Shown here piece after piece: positions 13,276 to 25,069 of a stretch of 64,000 nt of DNA (position 1 is its first letter; every line of letters begins with the position of its first letter). The stretch is from Calliphora vicina (Eukaryota; Arthropoda; Insecta; Diptera; Calliphoridae). Under the pieces are notes generated by a model. It worked only from the letters and a program-made list of their open reading frames with translations. It was not told where the DNA came from and made no database searches. The stretch is from positions 57,490,315 to 57,554,314 of the forward strand of contig NC_088781.1 in NCBI RefSeq assembly GCF_958450345.1, read 5' to 3'. The position numbers and the translations under genes were made by a program.

Positions 13276-13832
13276 TCCAATATATGTATATATTTAAAAT
13301 TAGTGAAGTATTTTATTTAAATTAAACATTGATAATTTTTATACTTTAAGACAAAAACTAAATTTATAAAAAAAAAATTCATATAAAAATTGTCTTTCAA
13401 ATCAATTCTGTTAGTATGCGATTTGTAATCGAATGACCGATTAAATAAAATGACAACACTAACTCATATGTAAATATATAGTTACAGTATTTTTTATTTA
13501 TTTATTTACATTTCTTTTTTCGATATTGATGATTATTTACAAGACGATTTGTATATCGAATATATGCCAACAAGGCCGAGTACGTTATTTTTAAATATGA
13601 ACTTTGAATTTCAATTAAACAAAATAGAGAATAAATAAGTATTTGTAATTGTGAAGTAGTACTTGGTTGCGAATATTTTGTGTAAGGAAAAACATCTGAT
13701 TATTGTTTAAAATTTTTAAATAGTTATTTATGTGTTTTTTTTTTAAGTGTGTAAATCAACAATTTTAAAATAAATGAATAAATTCATTAATTGATCTAAT
13801 GATATTTACAATATTTCTTTTTATTCTTATTC

Positions 13833-13962
13833 ACCCCTATCGGCAATAACATGTGACATTTTGTTCCCATGAAATATCCATTTCCCTCGAAGGGAAAATT
13901 GCTATCGGGAATATCACGATTAACTTTACATTCACAATAGTTGATTTGAGTTGATAGGGGTG
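13833..13962. repeat. MITE with CACCCCTATC terminal inverted repeats
   Basis: This 130-bp element begins TCACCCCTATCGGCAATAAC and ends GAGTTGATAGGGGTGA, so the terminal repeats are complementary over about 11 bp. A degenerate copy lies at 35-175. I found no clear target duplication. Confidence 0.6.
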
Positions 13963-14009
13963 ATTATCTTTTTTATATTTTTATGTATTAGGATCAAAGG
14001 TTCGAACGA

Positions 14010-14165
14010 TTTAATTCTCAATTAAATTTTCAAAATCAAATTAAATTTTATCTCTTAAATAAGCTATTAAAAAATTAATTATGAATTAATTCATAGGCAG
14101 AATTCCCTTGTACTTCAAAAATATTAAATTTATTCATTTGAGAATTCATTCTATGGATATTGGAT
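14010..14165. repeat. GAATTAATTC-type repeat fragment
   Basis: It shares 'cgatttaattctcaattaaa' and 'ttttcaaaatcaaattaaat' with the region near 32510-32560. It is a short fragment of the same dispersed family. Confidence 0.4.
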
Positions 14166-14540
14166 TTTAAACTGGTGATATCATCGGTCCATATTTCATT
14201 GAGAACTACGTTAGCCAGGCCATTATCGTCAACGGCGAGCTCTATATTTCTATGAATACCAACTTATTTTATTCTAAATTGGATAATATGAAAACTAACG
14301 ACAAGTGCTTTCAACTGGACTGTGCTACACACTTTGCTCTCATGCCCTATTGGACATTCTGCTCGAGCGATTTGACATATTACGTGGAAATGATGTGAAC
14401 TGGCCACATAGATCGTCCGATATGAAGTCGCAGTTCTATGCGAATAACCCACAAACCACAGCGGCTCTTAAAGCCAATATAAACAATGTCATCGATCAAA
14501 TACAGCCAGATTAATGCGTCATGGAAAATTAGACATTTCC
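14155..14540 (+). pseudogene. DDE (IS630/Tc1/mariner superfamily) transposase remnant
   Basis: Translation with one frameshift gives GDIIGPYFIENYVSQAIIVN, then NTNLFYSKLDNM, CFQLDCATHFAL, LLERFDILRGNDVNWPHRS and YANNPQTTAALKANINNVID. This is the order seen in a well-known group of insect DDE transposases: a WFQQDGAT-type second-Asp box, a WPPRS(C/P)D third-Asp box, then ALKANI. Both catalytic boxes are altered and only the C-terminal half survives. It is unrelated at sequence level to the Mos1-like copies. Confidence 0.65.
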
Positions 14541-14764
14541 ATTCCATCCAACGAAGCCGTTATATGGCATATACAAATTCAAACGAATTAAAAAAAATAT
14601 TAGTTTTATTTAAATTTAAAGGTAAAAAGCGCTTAATGAAATACCCTTTACTTTAAAATTCCATAATCTATAAACATATTCGTATCAGCAACCGAATGAT
14701 TCGATTGCACACATAGAATTTTTTGGTTCTATCACCAGAAAGTCAGTTGACTAAAATAACTAAA

Positions 14765-15580
14765 ATTCGATCACTATGGCAGAATCATTAGATTGGGAAA
14801 AAATTCGGTTGCTACAACGAATCTGGTCCCTCCCTTGGTTTAATGGGGCTATCCATATATACGGATGGGTCCAAAAAAGGGGATAGAGTGTGCGGAGTTG
14901 TCTATATTCCTGAATTTGGGATAAGAATGTCCTTTAGACTCCCAAATTGATGTAGTATTCTTCAAGCCATCGGCCATTAGGAGAGCGGCCAACTGGCTCA
15001 GATACTACAAGATATCTGGTAGGGCTATTGGTATAGATATTGACAGTAAAGCTGCAATCAAATCCAGTCCAGAAATGAGATGGCGAAACATTCAACATTC
15101 AAGTTGGGTACATGGAGACAGGTATAACGAAGGCAATAGTATTCCACTTGTGCCATTACGAGGATCTACTTGGTTTACAACGAAAACGACTTAGAAATAA
15201 GGTGGCTAAGTCGGGTATAACGAAGGCAATTGTATTCCACTTGTGCCATTACGAGGATATACTTGGTTTACAACGAAAACGACTTAGCAATATGGTGGCG
15301 ATGATCACCAGGCATTGCACTTTCGGTATCAATTCCAAAAGATTTCGGCTGAGGGGGAAGAAGAGACTATCTTATACTTCTTTTGCAATTGTCCGGCACT
15401 GTGTGATCTACATGCCAGGCTTTTAGAGAACGATCCTTTAGCAACCTCTCAGAATTATCTGGGAAGGAATGAATGTGCATAGGCGCCTTTATTTGGAAAA
15501 GCAGGTGGTTAATAAGACCAAGCATGCAAATGGCATTTCATAATGACCACTAAATTGTCGCATGATGGTCTGCGCTCTAT
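14765..15580 (+). pseudogene. Non-LTR retrotransposon remnant, RNase H and 3' zinc region
   Basis: An IYTDGSKKGDRVCGVVY segment (near 14850) is the start of a LINE-type RNase H domain (first catalytic Asp). Degenerate LQA..E and D-S-KAAI segments follow. Downstream, EEETILYFFCNCPALCDLHA (near 15355-15415) resembles the C-rich region that follows RNase H in such elements. Several stops and frameshifts, and an internal 93-bp tandem duplication at 15121-15306, show that it is dead. No reverse transcriptase is present, so it is strongly 5'-truncated. Confidence 0.7.
15121..15306 (+). repeat. 93-bp tandem duplication inside the LINE remnant
   Basis: The block beginning 'ggtataacgaaggcaat' at 15121 is repeated from 15214 with only a few differences. 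This gives an ATG-started frame in which GITKAIVFHLCHYED appears twice. It is a duplication within dead retrotransposon sequence, not a repeat protein. Confidence 0.85.
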
Positions 15581-17285
15581 AAATTATTCTCTCCTCTAAC
15601 TCTACTTCACTTAACCTATAGCTTTCCATCATCTCTCGTTTATTTTATCTTCCTCAGGTACGTGAGCTGTACAATACGAAAGGCTGAGAACCAAACCTAC
15701 CACGAATCTGTTTTCTCAGTGTATGTTACATTTTGACAGAATACCGAATACCGGTATTAGGGAGATTTTTGGCCTAATCCAAAACCGAATATTCAATCAG
15801 ATTCTATTGATTTATTTTTATTCTTATTACTTTTTACTTATGTTATTATACTTTTAAAAGATTTGTTAACAAATGCTCTTAATTGCTTAGAGGTTTATTT
15901 AGAAATGTTTAATATACTAAAATATTTCATTGTAATAAAGGTTTATGGACCTACTAGATCAATTTGCAAGGTTTAAATAAGAATAATATTAAAGTTAAAA
16001 TAAAAATAACAGATATGTGAGGCGCTTAGAAAGTTAATGGTTTCATTAGTTCAATCTCAACAAATTCAAAAGAGTAGGATTGAAGCTTTCAGAAAAGTAA
16101 AATATGAAATGTTTATTGTTCACATCATCTTGTAAAGATTTTCAAAGTTTTTATTTCGTTTGTTGGAAAATTTCCATATTTTCCTCCATTTCTCCTTAAA
16201 TAATTATAATGACATTTATGGTTCCTCCATTTCTCCTTAAATAATTATAATGACATTTATGGTGTTTATAGTAGCGCTGTATTTATGGATATACATATAA
16301 TCTTTAAAGTCACGTTCTGCTAATAATTTCTCAAGCGTAAATTTGTGCTGCTCTTTGTAAATCCCTGCAATTTCAGTTTTATTTTTATAACAATAATACA
16401 ATACAGACACAACATATTCTTGTTTAATTATTAAAAAACAGCTCACGTTAAATTCAGTTTAAAAAAATGTGCTTGTTTTTTGTGTTTAATCATTGAAAAT
16501 AAAAATAAAAAAATTAAAAAGTTTAAAATACACATAAACACTTGTAAAACTAAGTTGTAAATTTAGCTTATTTTTTATTATTATCCGCCCACCACCAATC
16601 AGCCTACCAAGTGCAGCGAGTGTAATGAAAGAATTTTTTATTATAAATAAAAATATTTTAACTAAAAATAACATTTATTATTTATATATGTATATACTGC
16701 AATTATTTCTATATATAGTATATTTTAATACTTTTAAACATGTATGTATTCTAAAGTGCGTTTGTATTCATAAATTCATATGGAAAAAGTATTGTTGTCG
16801 CACTATATACTAGATACTGATTTTGTTGTGCCGGGCAGAATATTTGTTTAGGCGCAGTTTTATTTTTTTTTGTCGTTCCTTCTGTATTTACAATTCTCGT
16901 ATATTTTATCAGATTTTTTTTAACAAATTTATAATATATTGTACATACTTGTACAATGTAAATGTATGTATGTACAATACAAAAAAATAAACAAGAATTA
17001 TTTTTATAAAAAAAAGAATAAAACAACCCAATATACTCGTACTAGCAAATCATTGTAGTGTGTATAAATAAATGCGACATGCAGTTAAAAAAATTGTGTA
17101 AGGGCAAAAGAAGTTCTCTATTAACCCTTAATTTGCCAAGCTTCATTCATTGCCGGGAACAGATACAAATTTTTTAATACATTTTGACTTTAATTACCGG
17201 TAATTCCCGGAAATAGTACTAAATATTAATGAACCCAAAAACAAACAAAAAAAAAACAAATAAGAGAGCTATATTCGACTGTGCC
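15581..17285. other. AT-rich non-coding DNA with a 41-bp tandem duplication
   Basis: 16181-16262 holds two copies of a 41-bp unit (TTCCTCCATTTCTCCTTAAA start). The rest is AT-rich. A 69-residue minus frame at 16446-16237 has no recognisable domain and no splice context, so I do not call a gene. Confidence 0.4.
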
Positions 17286-17289
17286 GAAT

Positions 17290-17835
17290 TTTGGTAAAAA
17301 ACTCGGGGTAAAAATTATTTTTCCCGATTTTGACCCATTTCGAAATTGTTTTTTTTTTAATTTTTTCCCATTTTTTATAATTTTTTTCCAATTTTTTTTT
17401 AATGTTTTTAAATTTTTGACAAAAAATAATTCGGTTTAAAAATTATTTTTTCCGATTTTGACCCATTGTAGGTTCAAATTACTACATATAGCCTTATACA
17501 CATCGTTGCAATGGACTTTTAAATATCTATCATTAGATATCCATATTGTCTATATTAATGACTTAGTAATCCAGATATAGATCAAAAATGGGCCAAAAAT
17601 CGAGGTTGTCCTAATTTTTCCTTATATCTCAGCCATTTGTGGGCCGATTTTCTGGATTTTAAAGAGCAACCGAGCCGGAACAAGGTTTACATGGACAGAC
17701 AACCAGCCAGACGGACGGACGGACATCGTTTAATCGACTCAGAAAGTGATTATAAGTCGAGCGGTATTTATGGGTATTTACAAACATCTGCACAAACGCA
17801 TTATACCCTCCCCACTATGGTGGTGTAGGGTATAA
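17290..17835 (+). repeat. Interspersed repeat with GGACGGACGGACAT core
   Basis: It contains AT-rich arms, 'cttatatctcagccatttgt', a (GACG)n core, 'cagaaagtgattataagtcg' and the tail 'ggtggtgtagggtataacaa'. This combination of a GNCG microsatellite and a GGGTATAAC end is typical of short non-autonomous repeats in fly genomes. A related eroded copy is at 1430-1690. Confidence 0.45.
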
Positions 17836-17869
17836 CAAATTAATTTGAGAAATAAATTAATGAAATTAG

Positions 17870-18740
17870 TTTAGTTTGGTGCCTTTAAATAGGCAACCTG
17901 ATAAAACCTGGTATGTTACACTCCCAAGTTCATCTAGAAATCTGTTACCTAGCCATTTAAATATATGATTCTGTAGTCTATAGCAGTTGCACATAATGTG
18001 CTCTACTGTTTCCAACTACTCTAAGTCCTGTCTGCTATTATTCCATTTACCTATGAAGGCCCCACCAAAAGGCCTTGGACATTTGACAATCCGTCCTACT
18101 ATTCCGAGTTCCCTAGTACCATGATCTAGATCTGAGCCATGTCTGGCAAGTTGATCTGTTACCTAATTTCCCTGTATGTTACAGAGAATAGTTCCAATAA
18201 ATCTTCAAGAGCTCTCCTGCAGTCTCTCACTTAGCATGACTGTATTAAATGACATTTCAAAGCCTTAAGTGCCGCCTGATATAATAGTCACATAAGTAGT
18301 CACTACAGATCCCTCTGTGATGTGTGCTTTTATCAACTCTGTGGCTTTCCATATCGCGAATATCTCTGCCTGGAAAAGGCTGCACTAGTCGGAGAATCTA
18401 TAAGACCCTTTAATATCGTTGTCCACCCCCTTCGAAAAGTTGATCAAATCCAAACCATTCATCCCTACCGGGGGTGAGACACAGAAGCTAAAGTTAGCGA
18501 CCCTATGATCAGAGATTCCCGTGGGAGTAATGTCCTGACAAATAAGACCTGCCTAATACAATATCATAGACTCAAAGAGTTTTCTGTTTTATTTAAATTT
18601 TTTCCGCAAACGTTAAGCTTCAAATTTGCAATCAGCCTGTGACGATCATTAAGGCTGCTTTGAATATTTTTTCACTGGCACAGAACTAGTTCCATGAGGA
18701 CCGGTTCTAGTTCGAACACTTTATAAGAATCTGTCATTTT
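17870..18740 (-). pseudogene. Non-LTR retrotransposon remnant (RNase H), minus strand
   Basis: Read on the minus strand, the segment near 18340-18400 gives AAFFQAEIFAIWKATELIK, the catalytic Glu helix of a LINE RNase H domain. Further on, QGN-VTDQLARHGSDLDHGT (18110-18180) matches the end of the domain. Stops and small deletions interrupt it. Only the 3' part of the element remains. Confidence 0.65.
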
Positions 18741-18799
18741 AACATGGTGTATGCCTATCATGGTAGCAATACCACTATTTTTTATTGTCAATACTTTAA

Positions 18800-18970
18800 C
18801 CAACATCTTAAGAATTCAATTTTGAATTAGTTCACCAAAATAATCAATTTATTCAAATAAAATATTATGAATTTTGTTGGCCATATTATAATTGAATGAA
18901 TTGCTGACTTATTTCAATTCAGAATTAAGATTTTTTTAGTGAATTAAGCTTTAGTGTAATTAAATAGTTC
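18800..18970. repeat. GAATTAATTC-type repeat fragment
   Basis: It includes 'agaattaagatttttttagtgaattaagc', as in the copies near 32940 and 63140. It is non-coding. Confidence 0.4.
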
Positions 18971-20750
18971 AGAAAGATTTTAAAATTTTTTAAAAAGAAA
19001 TTACTTTTGCCCACAATCAAGAAGTGCTAAATGTAACGTTTGTATTTACATGGATTACATGTATAAAATACATAAGAAAATAAACAGAAAAGCAAAATGA
19101 AATAAAAATATTGAGAAACAAACTGAAAAATATAAATAAAAACAAAAACATTTTTCAAATTGTTGTGAAATTTAAAAAAATGTTTATTTGTTTATTGTTT
19201 GTTTATTTTGATGTTTATTTATATGTTTAAGAAGAAATACTTAAAAACAACAGCAAACAGGTAAACAAAACCATTTATTTTATCTATGAATTAAATGTAT
19301 TAGACTTATATTTATTTAATAAATAAAATGCATTCTATTTGTATGAGTATGAGTGCTTTTGTGAAAATCTCTTATCAATATTTTGTCACAATTTGTTAAT
19401 TTCGAAAAATGTGAGTTTTGTAATCATTTAGATAAATAACAATGATTAAATAAACAAAACAGATAACTACTGGGGCTAAATTGTCAAGAATTCATTTAAA
19501 ATATTAAACTACGTATTTTTAGTTAAGATAACTTTTATTGTTTTCATTTTTTTTTAAATTACTATCTCAATCAAGTTTATTTAAATTCTTACGTTGTTTT
19601 TTTTTAAATTTCGTTGCACATTGAGGGGGTTTAAAGTTCTTTTTGAGTTTTTGTTATTTTTTTTAGGAAAATATATGATTTGTTTAATATTTCTATACCT
19701 ACATATTTCTTTGTTTGTTTTTATTATTTCATTTGTTTATCTGTCATTTCATTTCTTTTGCTTGTTTTTTTCTATTTTTGTCTCATTAATTTGTGAGGAT
19801 TTTTTGTTGTTTAATGATTGTCGTATGAGTGAGACTATTAGCGTTAGAATTTTGAATGGAATATTAAAAAATACACGTGAAGAACGCATGATTTTTGTGC
19901 TATTTTTTTGTTTGTTTTTGCCAAAATGTATAAATTTTGTTTTATTTTTAATGGAACAATATTTTATTGTTCATTATAAATTTTTAACTTCAAAATATAC
20001 TAAATAATTGAATGATGCATTTGTATTTTCGAGATATTTTCAGTTAAAATATAATGTTTTTATATATGTACATATATATAAGGGTGTTCCAAAATTTAAG
20101 GTGGATTTGTTTTAATTAAAAAAATTCCAGTATTTTATGAAATTACTAGGAAAAATATTTGATATAATTAAATTAAACAGAAGACTGTTTCTTGCAGAGG
20201 TTTACAATTTTCCATTGATTTGTCAATGCAAAAAAGTATAACCAATCACATTCTATATAATATAATTTTCAAAAAAGTTTCTATTGTATTGGCACTTACT
20301 GTATATAAGTCTTACTGCAAAACGATATACATAATTCTAAAAACTCAATGTGGTTTTTGAGAAAAAACGTTATGACGTTTTGGAGTCAAAGCGCTCACTC
20401 GCTATAGAAAAATAGCACATAAATAGGATTCACATGCGGCCGTAATAGTAAAATTTGGTGGTAAATAATGACATCCTTTATTTAAAAGCAGATAATACTA
20501 AACAAAATGTGATGTTTAAAATATTGAGTATTGTTATAAAAATTCGATACATTTCACTAATCTTCAAGTATTGACCCAATACTTTCATGTTTTTCTTTTC
20601 ATATGAATGAATTCACATATTTTGAGGTTCTGTAAATTAAATTGTTTTATTTTCGAGTAAACAAACCAGTTTTAATGTACAAAATCGTCCGATTTGCAGA
20701 ACATCAGTTTGCAAACTATTCAATTTTGAAAATATCAAGTTTTTGAAATC
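18971..20750. other. AT-rich non-coding DNA
   Basis: The longest frame (19594-20007, 137 codons) is dominated by Phe, Leu, Ile and Tyr from poly-T tracts and shows no domain or splice signal. I regard it as chance. Nothing else stands out. Confidence 0.4.
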
Positions 20751-20860
20751 AATCAGCCCACTTATGAATAAAAATTTCGGCGTGAGTTTTTTCTCATTGA
20801 ACTTGAATAGGAAAAAGGGAAAAAACTCCCGGGGATTTTTTATTCATAATTGGGCTGAAT
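20751..20860. repeat. Short foldback MITE, second copy of the 7848 family
   Basis: It begins AATCAGCCCACTTATGAATA and ends TTATTCATAATTGGGCTGAA. The inner GGGAAAAAACTCCCGGGGA matches the 7848-7962 copy. The left inner arm is more diverged (CGGCGTGAGTTTTTTCTC). Confidence 0.65.
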
Positions 20861-20943
20861 ATGTTTAGTGTATATTAATATTTTTTATACTATTTCAACT
20901 ATAGTTTTTGTTTAAGGATTAAAAAAAAAATACAGTCAATTTA

Positions 20944-22206
20944 TTGGGTTTAAGACTTAAAAATTCGGGATTTACAATAGATGGCGTATCTTTTGAACGC
21001 AGTTTTTGTTTTTAATAACTTATATGTCTTTTTGAAGGGTACATATCTGTCATTTGTTATCACTTAGTTATGAAAACTTATATGTCTTTTTGAAGGGTAC
21101 ATATCTGTCATTTGTTATCACTTAGTTATGAAACGTTATAGTGAAAACAACAAAGTTTTTTTTGGATTCGAAAATGTCGAATTTTGTACCAACAAATCGA
21201 CATATGCAAGTAGTTTTGCTTCATTAATTTGAAAAAAGTGCAGCTGAAGCATACCGATTGCTCACCAAAGCTTATGGTGAGTGTTCCATTGGTATCATTG
21301 TGCGAGAAATGGTTTGTGCGGTTTAGATGTGGTGATTTTGACACGGAAGACAAAGATTGCCCATGCTAGCCGAAAAAGATTATTGTAAAACTCAATAAGA
21401 GCTTATAAAATCATTGGGAGCTATTCCAGCAGCAATTTCAAAACATTTGCGAGCAGCAGTATTCATCCAAAAGCAGGGAAATTGGGTACAATACGAATTG
21501 AAATCGAGACAGATTGAAAGAATATTTTGTATGTCCGAAATGATGTTTGAGCGCTATAAAAGAAATTAATTTTTGCATCGAATCATTACTTGCTATGAAA
21601 AATGGATCCATTACGATAAACCGAAGCGTAAGAGATCATATGTGAAGCCCGGCCAACCAATCGAATCGAATCCAAAACCAAATATCCATGGTGCTAAGGT
21701 AATGCTCTGTATTTGTTTGGACCAAAAGTATCCTACATATTATCAGCTGCTGAAATCTGGTCTAACTATCACATGGAACTTGAACCGAAGGCAAGTGATT
21801 CGTTTAAAGCTAGTATAGTCCGTAATATTCCATCATGACAACGCTTGACCACATGATGCAATATCTGTTAAAAACTATTAAGATAAAAGTGGTTGGTAAG
21901 TTTTGCAACACCCGCCTTATAGTTCAGACTTTGCCCCGACCGACTACTATTTGTTTCGATTGATGCAGATAGCTTTCTCTTGGATATGGTTCACTTTAGA
22001 ACAAAGTATCCGAAATTGGTATGATTTGATCTTGGCCTCAAAAGATCAGCATTTCTTTTGGTGCAGAATACATATGTTGCCAGAAATTTGGGAAAAGTTC
22101 ATAGCTAACAATGCTCAATACTTTGAATAAATTTATATTGTTCAAATGTTTCGAAATGAAAGCTAAAAATTTTACAAAATCCAGCATTTTTATCACATAT
22201 ACCCAA
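20944..22206 (+). mobile_element. Mariner copy E (Mos1-like), full length, inactive
   Basis: This 1263-bp element has the inverted repeat TTGGGTTTAAGACTTAAAAA on the left and the complementary ...ACATATACCCAA on the right, each flanked by TA. It encodes, in several frames, ITCYEKWIHYDKPKRKRSYV (first Asp box with Asp changed to Tyr), PPYSSDFAPTDYYLF (third Asp box, intact) and a C-terminus ending ANNAQYFE. A 58-bp unit of the 5' untranslated part is duplicated at 21018-21133. Loss of the first catalytic Asp and frameshifts mean it cannot encode active transposase. It is the most complete copy in the window. Confidence 0.85.
21018..21133 (+). repeat. 58-bp tandem duplication in mariner copy E leader
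   Basis: The unit starting ACTTATATGTCTTTTTGAAG at 21018 repeats from 21076 almost without change. Other copies of the family carry it once. Confidence 0.85.
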
Positions 22207-22208
22207 TA

Positions 22209-23060
22209 ATAAAGACAAAATTTTTGTATTTAAATGCTAATAATTATTATTGGTAGTTTAACATCTTATTCATAATATTAATTTTATTTTATCAAAGATT
22301 TATGAAACAAGTTTTTTATGGAAATTTTGTTCTCTTCTGAAACTACACTTTTGACTAATATTGAGGATCATATTGATTATGACTACTTTGAAATAGAAGG
22401 AAAACATGTTCTAAAAATGTATTAAAACGATGTTATTAAAGAACACGATTTTACGTATGACTTGACGAAGGAAAAAAAGCTAATATCTTACATTATTTCA
22501 AACATTTTAAATATTTGAATAATTGGATACATTTTAAATGTGCAATCGAATTATTTCAACAAGTTAAAATTCTTATTCGAATTATTTCTTTTATTAAGTT
22601 CACCAAAATTTTTAAAGCACAAAGTTCTCTGTGTATTAATTTCATTAGAAGAGCCGCAGAACAAAAAATACTTTTTTCAAATATTAAAAATTTTGGGAAA
22701 TTGATTTCAACCCAAATATTATAACGATACCAAAAAATCAATTTGTAAAAAAATTCGAAAAAGTACCTACCTTTTGTTCTGTGGCTCCTCATTAACTAAT
22801 TTAAACAATTTAGAAATTTAACAAATCGGGTCACATTTGTAAAATCTACAATTGTAAATAGGTACATAATGAGATTTTAGCACTCAAGGTTAAGGTTGTT
22901 TAGCAGAATGAAGCTAACCGAGTTTAATTCTGAATAATACAATTTTATAATGTTCTAACCAATAAGATTTTTTAATATTTTCCTACTTAACCTACTTGCA
23001 TTAATTATAAAATTAAACTCTTGCTTAATAAATAATTAAATAAAATAATTCTAATAGCAA
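22209..23060. other. Non-coding DNA, inferred carrier intron
   Basis: It is AT-rich, with no transposon ends or coding blocks that I recognise. It lies immediately 3' of the first coding exon of the carrier gene on the minus strand, so it should be intron. Confidence 0.4.
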
Positions 23061-23065
23061 CTTAC

Positions 23066-23112
23066 CCGCCAGCTACTAAATGAATAATCGTATCCCTTTG
23101 TCCTTGGGACAT
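23066..23112 (-). CDS. Rim2: Mitochondrial pyrimidine-nucleotide carrier, first coding exon (partial)
   Basis: The minus strand reads ATG at 23112 and encodes MSQGQRDTIIHLVAG plus two bases of a Gly codon, followed directly by a strong donor (GTAAGT at 23065-23060). The peptide matches the start of the Rim2/SLC25A33/SLC25A36 group of mitochondrial carriers, where MSQ..DT.(I/V)HL.AGG leads into transmembrane helix 1. These proteins exchange pyrimidine (deoxy)nucleotides across the inner mitochondrial membrane and are needed for mtDNA maintenance. Only this exon is visible. The next exon, expected to begin with the rest of AGG and the PxExxK carrier signature, is not found anywhere to the left, implying an intron of more than 23 kb loaded with transposons. 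The identification rests on 16 residues plus the splice phase. I know of no better alternative family. Confidence 0.72.
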
Positions 23113-23212
23113 GCTCAAATTTAAATCCTTTCAAAATACTGTCCAAAATTAATCAACAAACAAAATACGCAAATTGTTTGCTGCTGGGAGAGTGTGTTTA
23201 TGTAAAAGTGTG

Positions 23213-23220
23213 TTTATATA
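23213..23220 (-). promoter_or_regulatory. Candidate TATA box for the carrier gene
   Basis: The minus strand reads TATATAAA about 100 bp upstream of the ATG at 23112. That would place a start site near 23190 and a short leader of roughly 75-80 nt. In such AT-rich DNA a match can occur by chance, and no strong initiator is seen. Confidence 0.25.
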
Positions 23221-23224
23221 AGCG

Positions 23225-25060
23225 AGAATATGCCAAAATTGTTGTTTTGTTCTTTAAAGGTGAGTAAACAGCAATAAAAACAAATAAAATAGTTATTAAT
23301 GTCGTTTGTTTTGTTTTTGATATTCAAAACAAAAAAAGAAACCCGGCTTCTTAAAAAAAAACAAACGAATAGTGCAGCAAAAAAAAACACACACGCACAC
23401 TATTGCACTGGCTTTTACACACGAACGACGAGCATAAAACGCGAGTAAAATAAACAGAAGCACAAAAAGAACCGGTAAATACAGATGATAATACAATCAA
23501 TGTTGTTTTTGTAAAGTTTTTTGTTTTTATTGTTTTTTTTAACAATTTAAACTCACACACACACGCACTTAATGTGTTTTTTTTACGTATCAAAACAAAA
23601 CACGAAAAAATAAAGAACTGGCGAAAATATGTGTAAATTGTAAAAAATATAGGCAACAAAAAGTGCAAGTCTGCTAAAGTGGTGAAAATATTTTCCTTAA
23701 TTATTTTTGTTTTAGCAATACGCCATAAATTATATAGCATAGAAATGGTTAAGGTTTTTATGTTTTTGTTGTAGGTGTGACCGACTCGAAATTTAAAAAA
23801 AAAACAAAAACGTGTTTTCTTAAAAGGTTTGGCCAAAGTTAATGTATCTGGCGCTTTATATTTAGTTTTGCTAAATTTAGAGACGGACTTGACCGCTTAC
23901 ATGTTGTCAAGCCGCTTTTTCTTTATTAAAAGAAAATCTCTATAAATTTTCTTTTCAAGTTATTTCACTTTTTTTATTTGCTGATTTTCAAGTTTTTTTC
24001 AAAGTTTATTTGCTTTTATTTGGGAAATAAAATTCTGCCAAAGATTTTCTTATTATTACACAAGAGCTTTTTATTTTTGTGGCTGTTGTTGTTATATTTT
24101 TATTTATTTATTTTATTATTGTAATTGTGGCCACCAAATACTAAAATTTTTTCTATTAAATTTGTTTTCAAGATCTTTATGAAGGTTATGTAATTTTATT
24201 ATTCAATTCCTTAAAATTGTCTTTGAAATATTAATGATTTTCTGTGTTTAAAATTCACTGCCACAATTTTTCTTTGACAGTTGGTTTTTATCATAAATTT
24301 ATTTCGTTTTTATAACAATTTTAATCGATTTTTCTCGAAACAATTTCTTATTATAGTGAACTTTAGTTGAATGCACTTTATTGTTGTTTTTATACTTGTT
24401 TCGTTACACATTAAATAAAAAAAAACTCGTGTTTTTCTTCTTTTTCTCTACTTCACTTAATTGTTTTGCATAATTAATTAATCTTCCAATTAAATAATGC
24501 AATTCACTGTACTGTTGTTGCTGTAGTTATGAATATTGCTCGTATATTTGAATTTGTTTGTGGGTTTTTTTATTCTGATTGGTACCGTTCTCGTTGAATT
24601 CTGTTTTAAAAATGAATTTTTTCACATTCGTATTTTTTGTGTGAAATTATTTTTTTTCTTCGCTCTTGTGTTTTGTGTATTTTCTTTATTGTGCTGTTTG
24701 TTTTGGTCGTTATTTTGACATTTGCTGTGAAATAATTCAACGAGTGCAAAGTTGTTACAGTCGTTGTCGTTAGAGGGCGCTGTTGTCAGCTGAGATTGTT
24801 TAATTTTAACAACAGAGTTGCCATGACAAATCTAATATTTAAACTGTTACAAAGTAGCTGTAACATTTTCTATATTTTTACAGTTCAGAATAAATAATGT
24901 TTACGAACCTAAATGGATGTGATTTTTCATAATTTATAGTGTTTCGCATTCTAAGACTAAAAGTGCAAAATTTGTTTCCTGCTATCTTTTAGAAGTTATA
25001 CAGTAATAAATAAATTCGTTCGGCTAAAGAGAAAAACATACTTCGGATATAAAAACTTGA
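23225..25060. other. Upstream/intergenic region of the carrier gene
   Basis: This is AT-rich DNA with short (CA)n runs at 23388-23400 and 23552-23566. A small GC-richer island lies at 24750-24800 ('gtcgttgtcgttagagggcg'). It could hold upstream promoter or 5' UTR sequence, but I cannot support a specific site. Phe/Leu-rich frames on both strands are poly-T artefacts. Confidence 0.35.
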
Positions 25061-25069
25061 ATTGAAGAA

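Noticed and set aside
15112..15426. 104-codon frame with a doubled GITKAIVFHLCHYED as a repeat protein
   Set aside because: The doubling is a DNA-level 93-bp tandem duplication in a dead LINE RNase H region.
16237..16446. 69-codon minus-strand frame with mixed composition
   Set aside because: It overlaps a 41-bp tandem duplication, lacks splice signals and any known motif, and is too short to support alone.
19594..20007. 137-codon plus-strand frame rich in Phe, Leu and Ile
   Set aside because: It arises from poly-T tracts, has no domain, signal or splice context, and sits in DNA with no other coding evidence.
23351..23836. 161-codon minus-strand frame upstream of the carrier start
   Set aside because: It is low-complexity Phe/Lys/Thr sequence reading through CA and A/T tracts, and is more likely promoter or leader DNA.
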